Virus record (IMG/VR): IMGVR_UViG_3300046559_000137
Location: 1 to 21,975 of that record
Length of the DNA stretch: 21,975 nt
Direction: 5' to 3' (one strand)
Origin: a virus
Shown: positions 6,594 to 13,960 of the stretch, piece after piece
Position numbering within the stretch: the first letter of the stretch is position 1
Layout of the letters: every line of letters starts with the position of its first letter
Made by a program: the position numbers and the translations under genes
The notes under the pieces: model-generated
What the model was told of the DNA's origin: nothing
Databases searched by the model: none
What the model saw: the letters and a program-made list of their open reading frames with translations, nothing else

Positions 6594-8063
6594 ATGCCGT
6601 TAATCTCAAGGAAAATCGGATCAGCTTCACAGATACTTGAAGTGTTTGTGAACGACGCCACTGTCTCTACCGGGGCGGGGTTAGCCAATATCGTCGCCTC
6701 TTCTGTGACCTTTGCGTGGTTCAGAAGCAACATGGCGGCGGTGTCCTCTGGGACGTGTACCACAGGGACTTTGGGGACGTTCGGTGTGTCCTCTTTTGTC
6801 CAGGCTCTCTCTACAAACGCTTTGGGTTGGTATCAGTTCTGTCCTCCTGACGGGGTTTTCTTATCAGGTAGTTCAGCGGCGATACATCTAAGTCTCGCCC
6901 CTTCGATGGCTCCTCTACCGATTTTGATTGAACTCACGGCGACTGATAATCAGACCGCGATGTCCAGTCAGACCATATCTACTTTCCTGAGTGGGTCTGT
7001 GAACGCTTCTACGGTCGCTGATAAAGCTGGGTACGGAGTCTCTTCAGTTAATACCGGGGTTAACGTAACCTCAGTGGTTAACAGTCCTGCGGTCACAACG
7101 GCGGCGGGGATTCAAGCGGTAGCCTGGGATTTGGGGAGGACTGCAAACCTGACAAGCACGCTCGCCCTAACGGGGTTTTCTATAAACCTCGCCACTACCG
7201 CGACGTTCCTGACGACCAACAACGACAAAGCAGGTTACGGGGTTTCCTCCGTAAATACGGGGGTCAATGTTTCCTCGGTGAACGGATCAGCGATAGTCAC
7301 CACAAGCCCCGGAGTCATTACCGCAAACGTGACCTCTGGGGTTGGTGTGTCATCCTTTGCCATAGCCGTAGGAGTCTCTTCTGTAGCTGACAAATCCGGG
7401 TATGGCGTCTCGTCTGTGAATACCGGGGTTAATGTGACTTCGGTTGTCGGGACGGCGGCGGTGACGACTCAAGCCGGAATCTTCGCCACGGTCTTTGATC
7501 TTGGTAGGACGGCGAATCCAAACTCAACCGTTGCTTTCAGTTCGCTCTCGATCTCAAGTCAGTCGGTCTCTATAGGCGCGGTGAACGTCACCTCGGTTAA
7601 TGGGTCGGCGATAGTCACTACCAGCCCTGGTGTAGTAGCAACAGGGTGGGACTTGTCGAACATCCTGAACCCTACAAGCACGGTCGTTCTATCGGGGTTG
7701 TCTTTCTCGAACGTAACTACAGTCTCAGGCGGGGTGACGGTCAATACCAACAACGACAAAACAGGATATTCAGGATCAGTGAATGTCTCCTCGATGGGAG
7801 TCAACGTCACTACAGCTACAAACTTGGATAAGACCGGATACGCGACTACCGACTTTACGACTGCTCTTGCGGAGTCCTACCGTGGGGTAAATGCCACAGG
7901 CACCCCGGCACAGCTACTGTATGAGCTTGTAGCGAACATCACCGAAGCCTCGAACTCTGGGACGACGAGGACTTTGAATAGCGTAACAAGCCATCTACCC
8001 GGTGCGGTGACTTACGGATATGACTCCTCCACTTCACCCAGCCTGATTTCGAGGACCGCATGA
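6594..8063 (+). CDS. Repetitive beta-structured virion/fibre-like protein (489 aa)
   Basis: ATG 6594 directly follows the preceding stop. Residues 1-120 form a domain of a kind common in environmental phages: STGAGLANIVASSVTFAWFR, then WYQFCPPDGVFLSGSSAAIH, then a PILIELT strand. Residues 143-416 are imperfect repeats built from DKxGYGVSSVNTGVNVTSV units, WDLGRTANxTST units and NGSAIVTTSPG units. The C-terminal 60 residues contain GTPAQLLYELVANITEASNS and end SPSLISRTA. The architecture suggests an elongated fibre or head-fibre protein with an assembly domain at one end. There is no catalytic motif and no receptor-binding domain that I recognise. The following gene overlaps by ATGA. Confidence 0.65.
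   Translation: MPLISRKIGSASQILEVFVNDATVSTGAGLANIVASSVTFAWFRSNMAAVSSGTCTTGTLGTFGVSSFVQALSTNALGWYQFCPPDGVFLSGSSAAIHLSLAPSMAPLPILIELTATDNQTAMSSQTISTFLSGSVNASTVADKAGYGVSSVNTGVNVTSVVNSPAVTTAAGIQAVAWDLGRTANLTSTLALTGFSINLATTATFLTTNNDKAGYGVSSVNTGVNVSSVNGSAIVTTSPGVITANVTSGVGVSSFAIAVGVSSVADKSGYGVSSVNTGVNVTSVVGTAAVTTQAGIFATVFDLGRTANPNSTVAFSSLSISSQSVSIGAVNVTSVNGSAIVTTSPGVVATGWDLSNILNPTSTVVLSGLSFSNVTTVSGGVTVNTNNDKTGYSGSVNVSSMGVNVTTATNLDKTGYATTDFTTALAESYRGVNATGTPAQLLYELVANITEASNSGTTRTLNSVTSHLPGAVTYGYDSSTSPSLISRTA
7020..7841 (+). repeat. Degenerate in-frame repeats in the fibre-like gene
   Basis: DKxGY begins at codons 143, 211, 266, 388 and 412. The first three copies continue into GYGVSSVNTGVNV(T/S)SV with 52-68 residues between starts. 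A second unit, (W/F)DLGRTANxxST, recurs at about codons 178 and 301, with a weaker WDLSNILNPTST at 352. NGSAIVTTSPGV recurs at 230 and 336. The DNA copies differ mostly at third codon positions (for example around 7027, 7231 and 7393), so protein sequence has been kept while DNA drifted. Confidence 0.85.
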
Positions 8064-8581
8064 GCATAGGTTCCGTAGTCACGATGGGTTTTGAGATTGG
8101 GACCATAGGTCTGGTTACGACATTAGGATACGGCCAGGGCGCTCTTCCTCCCCCGCCCCCGCCAGTAGTCTCTAATCAGGTCTATGGTCCCGCCCTCACA
8201 CCTTGGGAGAGGTGTAGATGGTTCGAATACTGCCCCCCAGATGAGAAGGAACAGCGCCTAAAAGCACTAGAACGCGCCAAGAGGATCGAACTGGGGATCA
8301 TCAAGTCTCTACCCCCCCTGAAGGCTGAGACGCGCTCTGAGGTACTAGAGGTAGTACGTGAGCGTGTACTAACCACCTTACCTAGTGTAGCCTTACAACC
8401 GATAAAGCTTGACAAAGAGGTGGTTCGTGAGATAGCGAAGGAGATAAGCCTCGATCTCAAGTCTGTGGTGAAGGAAGGCAAGAGGTTACGCGAGATTCAA
8501 AGGGTTCGAGAGATCGAAAGGCTCGAAGCCGAGGAAGAGGAAGAAGCAATAGAAGTCGCCACCCTATTCATGCTGCATTGA
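8060..8581 (+). CDS. Proline-tract and coiled-coil protein (173 aa), unknown function
   Basis: ATG 8060 overlaps the preceding stop (ATGA). The first 28 residues (MSIGSVVTMGFEIGTIGLVT, then TLGYGQGA) are hydrophobic and Gly-rich. A run of prolines follows, then PALTPWERCRWFEYCPPDEK and a long Arg/Lys/Glu-rich helix that ends in a poly-Glu stretch (EAEEEEEAIEV). A hydrophobic Gly-rich start, a proline hinge and a charged helix suggest a structural linker or a peptide that docks on another virion part. It probably works with the preceding fibre-like protein. No recognised domain. Confidence 0.6.
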   Translation: MSIGSVVTMGFEIGTIGLVTTLGYGQGALPPPPPPVVSNQVYGPALTPWERCRWFEYCPPDEKEQRLKALERAKRIELGIIKSLPPLKAETRSEVLEVVRERVLTTLPSVALQPIKLDKEVVREIAKEISLDLKSVVKEGKRLREIQRVREIERLEAEEEEEAIEVATLFMLH

Positions 8582-8583
8582 TT

Positions 8584-8871
8584 ATGAAACAGTTGATGAG
8601 TGATTCCGAAGCGTGGGCGGTTATCGGAGAGACATTGCGCCAGTGTAATTACGTTAAGGTTGGTTTGTGCGATGTTCTCGTCAGATGCGCCAGAGAGCGT
8701 CTTCTTGAACCATACCAATGGTTGAGGATGGAGCATCAGCTCTACAAATATAGGGACAAGGTGTCTAAAGGGCGAGTTCATTTCTGGCCTTCGGGGAAAG
8801 TAACTCCTCGTGTAAGAGCTTGCTACAAACTCGCAGAAATAGTTGATGGAAGGAAAGATACATGGAAATAG
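8584..8871 (+). CDS. Small helical phage protein (95 aa), unknown function
   Basis: ATG 8584 is chosen. A TTG at 8578 overlaps the preceding stop (TTGA) and would add two residues, and neither has a clear ribosome binding site. The product is helical with several Cys and Trp residues: SEAWAVIGETLRQCNYVKVG, then LCDVLVRCARERLLEPYQWL, then FWPSGKVTPRVRACYKLAEI. The WxVIGE...GLCxxL pattern seems shared by small phage proteins, but I know no function. It lies directly before the scaffold-like gene, overlapping it by ten bases. Confidence 0.6.
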   Translation: MKQLMSDSEAWAVIGETLRQCNYVKVGLCDVLVRCARERLLEPYQWLRMEHQLYKYRDKVSKGRVHFWPSGKVTPRVRACYKLAEIVDGRKDTWK

Positions 8872-9845
8872 TCAAAGGAATCACGCTGGACCTGCTGCCC
8901 ACGAATGAGCCTGCGCTTTCGGCAACCAGCGACGTACCTATTATCGAGACTCAACCGGACGCATCCCCGGTAAAGGATGTGCCAGCCGCAGACAAGGAAA
9001 CGCCAAAGGCTGCTGATACGGCACCAGCAGAACCGGCAAAGGAACTTTCGGAAGATTCATCCGCGACCCCTGAAGAGGCTAAGAAGCCCGCGAAAGGTGT
9101 TCAGAAACGAATCGATGAGCTGACGCGACAACGGGAAGACGAAAGACGCGCCCGCGAAGCCGCAGAAGCCCGAGAACTCAGGATATTGGCAGCGTTGGAA
9201 AGAGCAACAGGCGTTGCTGAAAAACCTGCAAAGACTGAAACAGAACCTCTCAAGCCCAAGAGTGCCGATTTTGGCGATCCCGATGCTTATGACAACGCGG
9301 TGGAAGACTGGATTGCCGCCAAGTCAGCGTGGATCGCCGACAAGAGGGTCGCTCAAAGGCTTGACGAAGAGAACAAGAAGCGCGAACAGGAGGTCGTTCT
9401 TACACAGCAAAAAGCCGTGCAAGACGCCTTCAATAAGCGGGTAGAGACTGCCAGAGCAAAATACCCCGACTACGCAGAAGTAGCGGAGTCTGCCGAGGTT
9501 CAGGTCTCATTCCCTATGGCTTACGCGATTCTCAACTCCGAACAAGGCCCTGACATTCAGTACTATCTCGGGAAGAATCCGGCAGAAGCAGAGCGCATCT
9601 CCTCGTACAAAGCACCTGATGGAAATCCCGACGTTGCGAGACAGCTAGTTGAGCTTGGAATCATCACAGCGAGGCTTACCCAAGCCCCTGAGAAACCCAA
9701 GCCCGTTTCGGCCGCACCCAAGCCGATCTCGCCGATTTCGAAGTCTTCTGAAACCGCCCCATCACCTGAAGAGGAATCGATGGAGCAGTACGCAGCACGC
9801 AGGAAGAAGGAATTGAACTCTGTGAGACCTGGGGTGAGGCACTAA
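8862..9845 (+). CDS. Probable capsid scaffolding protein
   Basis: The 327-residue protein lies directly upstream of the coat gene, where P22-like phages encode the scaffold. Its composition fits: residues 1-80 are Ala/Pro/Glu/Asp-rich and probably disordered, followed by a charged helix (QKRIDELTRQREDERRAREA...), a mixed middle with a DPDAYDNAVEDW segment, and a short basic C-terminus (YAARRKKELNSVRPGVRH). A basic C-terminal end is what P22-type scaffolds use to bind coat. The scaffold directs procapsid assembly and leaves before or during packaging. GGAAGGAAAG (8848-8857) is a strong ribosome binding site for ATG 8862. The call rests on position and composition, not on a conserved motif. Confidence 0.75.
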   Translation: MEIVKGITLDLLPTNEPALSATSDVPIIETQPDASPVKDVPAADKETPKAADTAPAEPAKELSEDSSATPEEAKKPAKGVQKRIDELTRQREDERRAREAAEARELRILAALERATGVAEKPAKTETEPLKPKSADFGDPDAYDNAVEDWIAAKSAWIADKRVAQRLDEENKKREQEVVLTQQKAVQDAFNKRVETARAKYPDYAEVAESAEVQVSFPMAYAILNSEQGPDIQYYLGKNPAEAERISSYKAPDGNPDVARQLVELGIITARLTQAPEKPKPVSAAPKPISPISKSSETAPSPEEESMEQYAARRKKELNSVRPGVRH

Positions 9846-9860
9846 CCCAAGGAGTCTTAA

Positions 9861-11069
9861 ATGTCTCAACAGGTACTACTTACTCCATCGATCATCACCA
9901 AAGAAAGCCTGGTGATCCTGGAGAACAACCTGGTTGCGGCGAACAGGGTGAACCGGAAGTTTGAGAATCAGTTCGTAAAGATCGGGAATTCTCTCACCAT
10001 TCGGAAGCCCAACCGCTTCACGGTTGCCAACGGGCCGGGACTTCAGGTTCAGGATATTGCTGAGCCTTCGGTCTCGATTACCATCAACAAACAGAAGCAA
10101 GTAGCCTTTCAGTTCACCTCTCAGGACTTGACCCTTACGGTTGAAGAGTTCTCAGAGAGATACCTGAAACCCGCTATGGCAGGGATGGCGAACCAGATCG
10201 ACTTCGACGTGCTCCAGAACTTCTCGGGGGTATCCAACTTTGTTGGTACTCCGGGGACGACTCCGGCGTTCTTCTCGACCTCGATTCAACTGGTTGGTCA
10301 GAGGCAGGATGAAAACGCGGCCCCGCAAGACAACAGGACGATGGTGTTTAATCCTGCGGCTTACTGGTCGATTTCAAACAGCCTCACGGGTAGTTTCGTA
10401 ATGCCCACCGCAAAAGAAGCCCTGGTAAAGGGTTATCTGGCAACGGTAGGGAATTACGAGGTGTATATGGACCAGAACATTCCTTCGGTCTCTTCGTACA
10501 TCCACATCTCTTCCAACGCTCTAGTCTCTAACGCCCCTGCTTCTCAATCGGGGTCTTCGATCTCCACTGTCGGGTTTAATTCGACCGACGTGTTCCAGAT
10601 CGGAGAAGTGGTGACTTTCGGTACGGTGTTTGCAATCAATCCCCAGAACAGACAGTCCACGGGGTCTTTGAAGAACTTCGTCATTACCGCCACCACCCAG
10701 CCGGGCGCGGCGTCTACTGCCGTACTTCAAATCTCCCCCGCGATGGTCACATCTGGACCGTATCAGAACGTTACCAACGGGACAGTTTCTACCGCTTCAG
10801 GGAAAGTTTCTCTAGTTAGTGGTTTTGCCACAGCAGCCTCGACGTTCGTGCAGAACCTCGCATTTACTAGAGATGCATTTGGTCTGGTGATGGTGCCTCT
10901 TGAAATCCCTCAAGGGGTGGACTTTGCGGCCAGAGAGACTTACAGAAACATCTCTATGAGAGTCATCAGGGCATACGACATCAACAACGACGTGTTCCCG
11001 ACTCGTATTGATACTCTGTACGGAACCACGGTCTACTACGACGAACTTGCCGTTCGTCTAGGAGGTTAA
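9861..11069 (+). CDS. Major capsid (coat) protein, P22 gp5-like
   Basis: AAGGAG (9849-9854) precedes ATG 9861. The 402-residue product has the P22 coat pattern: N-terminal helix and E-loop region (SLVILENNLVAANRVNRKFE, IGNSLTIRKPNRF), then the spine-helix region (FQFTSQDLTLTVEEFSERYL, AGMANQIDFDVLQNF). An inserted beta-rich region at about 225-320 (DVFQIGEVVTFGTVFAINPQ ... ISPAMVTSGPYQNVTNG) matches the expected I-domain. The C-terminal end (FTRDAFGLVMVPLEIPQGV, SMRVIRAYDINND, PTRIDTLYGTTVYY) is a strong family signature. It builds the icosahedral shell with the scaffold. A phage GroES lies two genes downstream, which fits the GroEL dependence known for this class of coat protein. Confidence 0.93.
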   Translation: MSQQVLLTPSIITKESLVILENNLVAANRVNRKFENQFVKIGNSLTIRKPNRFTVANGPGLQVQDIAEPSVSITINKQKQVAFQFTSQDLTLTVEEFSERYLKPAMAGMANQIDFDVLQNFSGVSNFVGTPGTTPAFFSTSIQLVGQRQDENAAPQDNRTMVFNPAAYWSISNSLTGSFVMPTAKEALVKGYLATVGNYEVYMDQNIPSVSSYIHISSNALVSNAPASQSGSSISTVGFNSTDVFQIGEVVTFGTVFAINPQNRQSTGSLKNFVITATTQPGAASTAVLQISPAMVTSGPYQNVTNGTVSTASGKVSLVSGFATAASTFVQNLAFTRDAFGLVMVPLEIPQGVDFAARETYRNISMRVIRAYDINNDVFPTRIDTLYGTTVYYDELAVRLGG

Positions 11070-11070
11070 T

Positions 11071-11289
11071 ATGGCTACTACAAGCCAAGCAGTAAAACAG
11101 CTGTCCGATCAGAACTCCCAGGGTACCGTTTTGGGAGCGGCTTCAACCGATCTGATCGGTTTCTACGGAGTCACCACCGGAGCCACGAAACAGACCGCTA
11201 CAGGGTCGATTTCGTCCGGCGCGTTGGCTTCGAGTTTGTGTACGGCTCTTAGCACTATGGGGTTGATTAACGTCACCTTCAGCGCCTAG
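11071..11289 (+). CDS. Small protein following coat (72 aa), possible head accessory
   Basis: AGGAGG (11060-11065) lies five bases before ATG 11071, so translation should be high. The product MATTSQAVKQLSDQNSQGTV...LGAASTDLIGFYGVTTGATK is small, uncharged and Ser/Thr/Gly-rich. The pattern SDxNSxGTxLG...DLIGFYG recurs directly after coat genes in many uncultured phages. A minor head or decoration role fits the position and the strong ribosome binding site, but this is inference. The gene ends five bases before a strong hairpin. Confidence 0.65.
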   Translation: MATTSQAVKQLSDQNSQGTVLGAASTDLIGFYGVTTGATKQTATGSISSGALASSLCTALSTMGLINVTFSA

Positions 11290-11293
11290 ATTG

Positions 11294-11317
11294 AGACCCC
11301 TTCGAAAGAGGGGGTCT
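11294..11317 (+). terminator. Strong GAAA-tetraloop hairpin after the coat operon segment
   Basis: AGACCCCTTC (11294-11303) pairs with GAGGGGGTCT (11308-11317) around a GAAA loop: ten pairs, one of them T-G. The T-tract normally needed for intrinsic termination is missing (the next bases are TGACC). It may be a weak terminator, an attenuator that lets some late transcription pass, or a 3' hairpin that protects the abundant coat message. It lies in the only sizeable noncoding gap (47 bp) of the capsid region. Confidence 0.65.
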
Positions 11318-11336
11318 TGACCTAGAAGGAGTCATT

Positions 11337-11639
11337 TTGAAACTTGATCCGTTGAGCGACATAGTAGTCATTAAACGAGCGGAGTATTCCGACATCTCCG
11401 ATTCTGGGATTGTGTTACCCGAGTCTGTTGACATTACAGAAGACATTGGTTACGTGAAATGGTGTGGTAAAGGTAAGAAGACTCCCAAGGGTCAGTGGCC
11501 GATGGAAGTAAAACCCGGAGATAAGGTGATTTTCTCTACCAACGCCCACATGGTGAAATACATCGAAGGAGAGGAATACATTGTCACCCGACAAGACTCA
11601 ATCATCGGAATCATTGATGATGCTTCAGCACTACTTTAA
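11337..11639 (+). CDS. groES: GroES-like co-chaperonin (Cpn10)
   Basis: TTG 11337 is the start, with AAGGAG at 11326-11331. The 100-residue product is the right size for GroES and follows its pattern: MKLDPLSDIVVIKRAE, then the mobile loop YSDISDSGIVLPESVD with the hydrophobic Ile25-Val26-Leu27 that contacts GroEL, then GYVKWCGKG, VKPGDKVIFS and EEYIVTRQDSIIGII. Family knowledge: GroES caps GroEL, and T4 gp31 replaces it to fold a phage coat protein. The position just after the coat gene suggests the same job here with host GroEL. The substrate is inferred. Low start-codon strength with a strong ribosome binding site may tune the level. Confidence 0.9.
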   Translation: MKLDPLSDIVVIKRAEYSDISDSGIVLPESVDITEDIGYVKWCGKGKKTPKGQWPMEVKPGDKVIFSTNAHMVKYIEGEEYIVTRQDSIIGIIDDASALL

Positions 11640-11751
11640 GAAGATATACGAGGCTCACGGTATGCCTGGAGTCTGCTATTGGTTCCATGCGATAGGGCTT
11701 CCCCACGAACCACAAGGTTGCAAATACTGCGAGGATAAAGTTGATGGCTAA
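11617..11751 (+). CDS. Small Cys/His protein (44 aa), possible zinc-binding
   Basis: An ATGATG at 11617 lies inside the groES end (23-base overlap), and the frame runs to TAA 11749-11751, overlapping the glycosyltransferase start by eight bases. GGAA at 11608-11611 is a plausible ribosome binding site. The product carries VCYWFHAIGLPHEPQGCKYC: three Cys (one CxxC pair) and two His in 20 residues, a good candidate for a single zinc site. The frame is open only in this reading, and both overlaps match the local style. Partner and role unknown. Confidence 0.5.
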   Translation: MMLQHYFKKIYEAHGMPGVCYWFHAIGLPHEPQGCKYCEDKVDG

Positions 11752-13960
11752 GGTTTCTGTATGCGCTTCGGTTCTGAATCAATCCGAATGGTTGGTGGAG
11801 ATGATCGAATCTGTGAGGGCTCAAACCCTGACAGATTGGGAGATGCTTCTTGTCGATGATGGGTCAACCGAAGACATCAAAGGGGTGATAGAAAAGATCA
11901 ACGACCCTCGTATAAAACTGACGGTCTTCCCTAAAAACCTAGGTATTCCTCACGGGATAAACTGGGCCTTCCAACACGCTACTGGAGACTTTATTCAACC
12001 CCTGGCGGCGGATGAAAAGCTCCATCCTTCAAAGTTCGAGGATCAGGTCAAGTTTCTAGATGAGAACCCAAGAGTAGATTGTGTGTGGGGACTGCCTCAA
12101 TACTCGAACGGAAGGACGGTTCAGTGCAGAGAAATGGGTCCGAGACCTTCGTGGGAGCAGTATTTCATGAAGGCTCACAACAGATCGCAGGAGTCTTGGC
12201 TTAAAACCCTTCTGTTACTTGAGCAAGTGCCTCTGGGGAGTTGTTCTGCTTTGTGGAGAAGGTCAGTCTTCGAATCCATCGGGTATTTCGATCCCAACCT
12301 TAACATCTTCACGGACCACGAATGGTACTGCCGGTTCTTCGAAAAGCACGAGGGAAGAGTCCTGCCGGTCAGATGGGCCGTTTGTAAAGAGGACATCAGT
12401 AATTCGGTGAGGGCGAAAAGCTCCGAAGAGAAGGCCCAGGAAGAGCTTAAATCCGTGAGAGAGAGGCACAAGCTGCTACTTCCTCCTGTGACGGGGAAGG
12501 TCACGATAGGCATTCCATGTTTCAACATGGCTAACTACCTGCCCGATTCTGTGGGGTCGGCTCTCAAACAGACCTTTGAAGACTTGGAGATCATAGTCCT
12601 TGATGATTGCTCTACGGACAACATCGCACAGGTCATGGGGGAGTTCTCAGACCCAAGGATCAAGTTCATCAAGTTCGATGAAAACCGTGGTCAGATGGAC
12701 GCGCAAAATGCGATGTTAGCTATGGCTGAGGGAGAGTTTTTCATTCCCCTGTCGGCGGATGACACCCTCGACCCAAGGTTCGTCGAGAAATGTCTAGAGG
12801 TCTTTAAAAAGAATCCGTTCACTGAATTCGTCTCCACACAGACTGACTTTATTGACAATGAGGGTAAGGACTTCCCCGACAAAAACCATCCGTTCTATTC
12901 CATCCCAAAGGCTTCAAACAGGACTCAAGACCAGTGGAAGGAACAGTTCTCAAGGTCGAACGTCTATTTTGGTGTGGGGATGTACCGTACTTACTCCGCA
13001 AGGGAAGTCGGAGGGTGGGACAAGAAACACGGGGTCATTTCAGATTATGAGATGTATCTGAAAATGATCCACCGGGAGAATATCCAGATAGTGGAAGAAG
13101 CTTTGACTCATACGAGAATCACCGGGAAGAATCAATCCATCCTGACCCCGGAACAGGCAAAAGCTCTCCCGCAGATGTATGCGGATGCTAAGAAGCCCTA
13201 TCTCCCCATGAGAACGAAGGTCATCATAGCGACACCTTTTTACGAACTCAAAGGCTTCAGTCCCTACATCTCAAGCATGGTCCATGTAGTCAAGCTTCTG
13301 ACTCAAATGGGGGTGGAGTTCGAGTTCTGGGAGCTTTCTGGTGATTCTTACGTACACCGGGCGAGAAACACGATCTGCGCTAGGTTTCTAGAAGACCCCG
13401 CCGCTACTGACTTGTTTTTCATCGATTCAGACATGCAGTGGAATCCCGAGGCTTTAGTCAACATGATATTCCTACCCGAAGACGTAATCGGTGGGTCGTA
13501 TCCGGTTAAAAACAACTGGGCCTCGTGGACTTCAATTCCTGAGTTCGAACAAGGGGAGGATGGGAAGAATCACCCCAGAGGCAGAATCCTCCCCGATGGG
13601 ACTGCCTTACTGAAAGCTTATGTAGTCGCTGGGGGTTTCTTGAGGATCAAACGAATAGCTCTTGAGAAGTTCAAAGAGAAATACCCCGACCTTTGGTACA
13701 ACGAGCCCTCAGCCGATCCGTCAAATCCGACCCGACGGTATCACTCGTTCTTCATGAGTCAAGTAGAAGACCATCTGCTTTATGGGGAGGATATGTGGTT
13801 CTCCAAGAAAATGAGAGAAGCAGGTCTAGAGACTTGGATTTACCCCAACGTCAACATGGGGCATTACGGGGTGAAGGGGTGGACGGGTAACTATCACGCC
13901 TTCCTCTCGGGAGCCAAAGATACCCGAGACTCACCGGAGTTCAACACGAAAGTTCACTAA
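11744..13960 (+). CDS. Three-domain glycosyltransferase (two GT2 domains plus a third GT-A-like domain)
   Basis: ATG 11744 has GAGG upstream at 11731-11734. The 738-residue product reads as three nucleotide-sugar-binding domains in a row. Domain 1 (about 1-245): VSVCASVLNQSEWLVEMIES, LLVDDGSTED, the DxD-like LAADEKLHP and TDHEWYCRF. Domain 2 (about 250-485): VTIGIPCFNMANYLPDSVGS, IIVLDDCSTDN, PLSADDTLDP and ISDYEMYLKM. Domain 3 (about 490-725): KVIIATPFYELKGF, FFIDSDMQWNP (Asp561/Asp563), VVAGGFLRIKR, GEDMWFSKKMREAG and NMGHYG. Each has its metal-binding acidic pair and a likely catalytic acidic residue, so all three look active. No membrane segment is seen, so it is probably cytoplasmic. The gene sits between capsid and neck genes. 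It may build a short glycan on virion or host surface; donor and acceptor are unknown. Confidence 0.88.
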   Translation: MAKVSVCASVLNQSEWLVEMIESVRAQTLTDWEMLLVDDGSTEDIKGVIEKINDPRIKLTVFPKNLGIPHGINWAFQHATGDFIQPLAADEKLHPSKFEDQVKFLDENPRVDCVWGLPQYSNGRTVQCREMGPRPSWEQYFMKAHNRSQESWLKTLLLLEQVPLGSCSALWRRSVFESIGYFDPNLNIFTDHEWYCRFFEKHEGRVLPVRWAVCKEDISNSVRAKSSEEKAQEELKSVRERHKLLLPPVTGKVTIGIPCFNMANYLPDSVGSALKQTFEDLEIIVLDDCSTDNIAQVMGEFSDPRIKFIKFDENRGQMDAQNAMLAMAEGEFFIPLSADDTLDPRFVEKCLEVFKKNPFTEFVSTQTDFIDNEGKDFPDKNHPFYSIPKASNRTQDQWKEQFSRSNVYFGVGMYRTYSAREVGGWDKKHGVISDYEMYLKMIHRENIQIVEEALTHTRITGKNQSILTPEQAKALPQMYADAKKPYLPMRTKVIIATPFYELKGFSPYISSMVHVVKLLTQMGVEFEFWELSGDSYVHRARNTICARFLEDPAATDLFFIDSDMQWNPEALVNMIFLPEDVIGGSYPVKNNWASWTSIPEFEQGEDGKNHPRGRILPDGTALLKAYVVAGGFLRIKRIALEKFKEKYPDLWYNEPSADPSNPTRRYHSFFMSQVEDHLLYGEDMWFSKKMREAGLETWIYPNVNMGHYGVKGWTGNYHAFLSGAKDTRDSPEFNTKVH

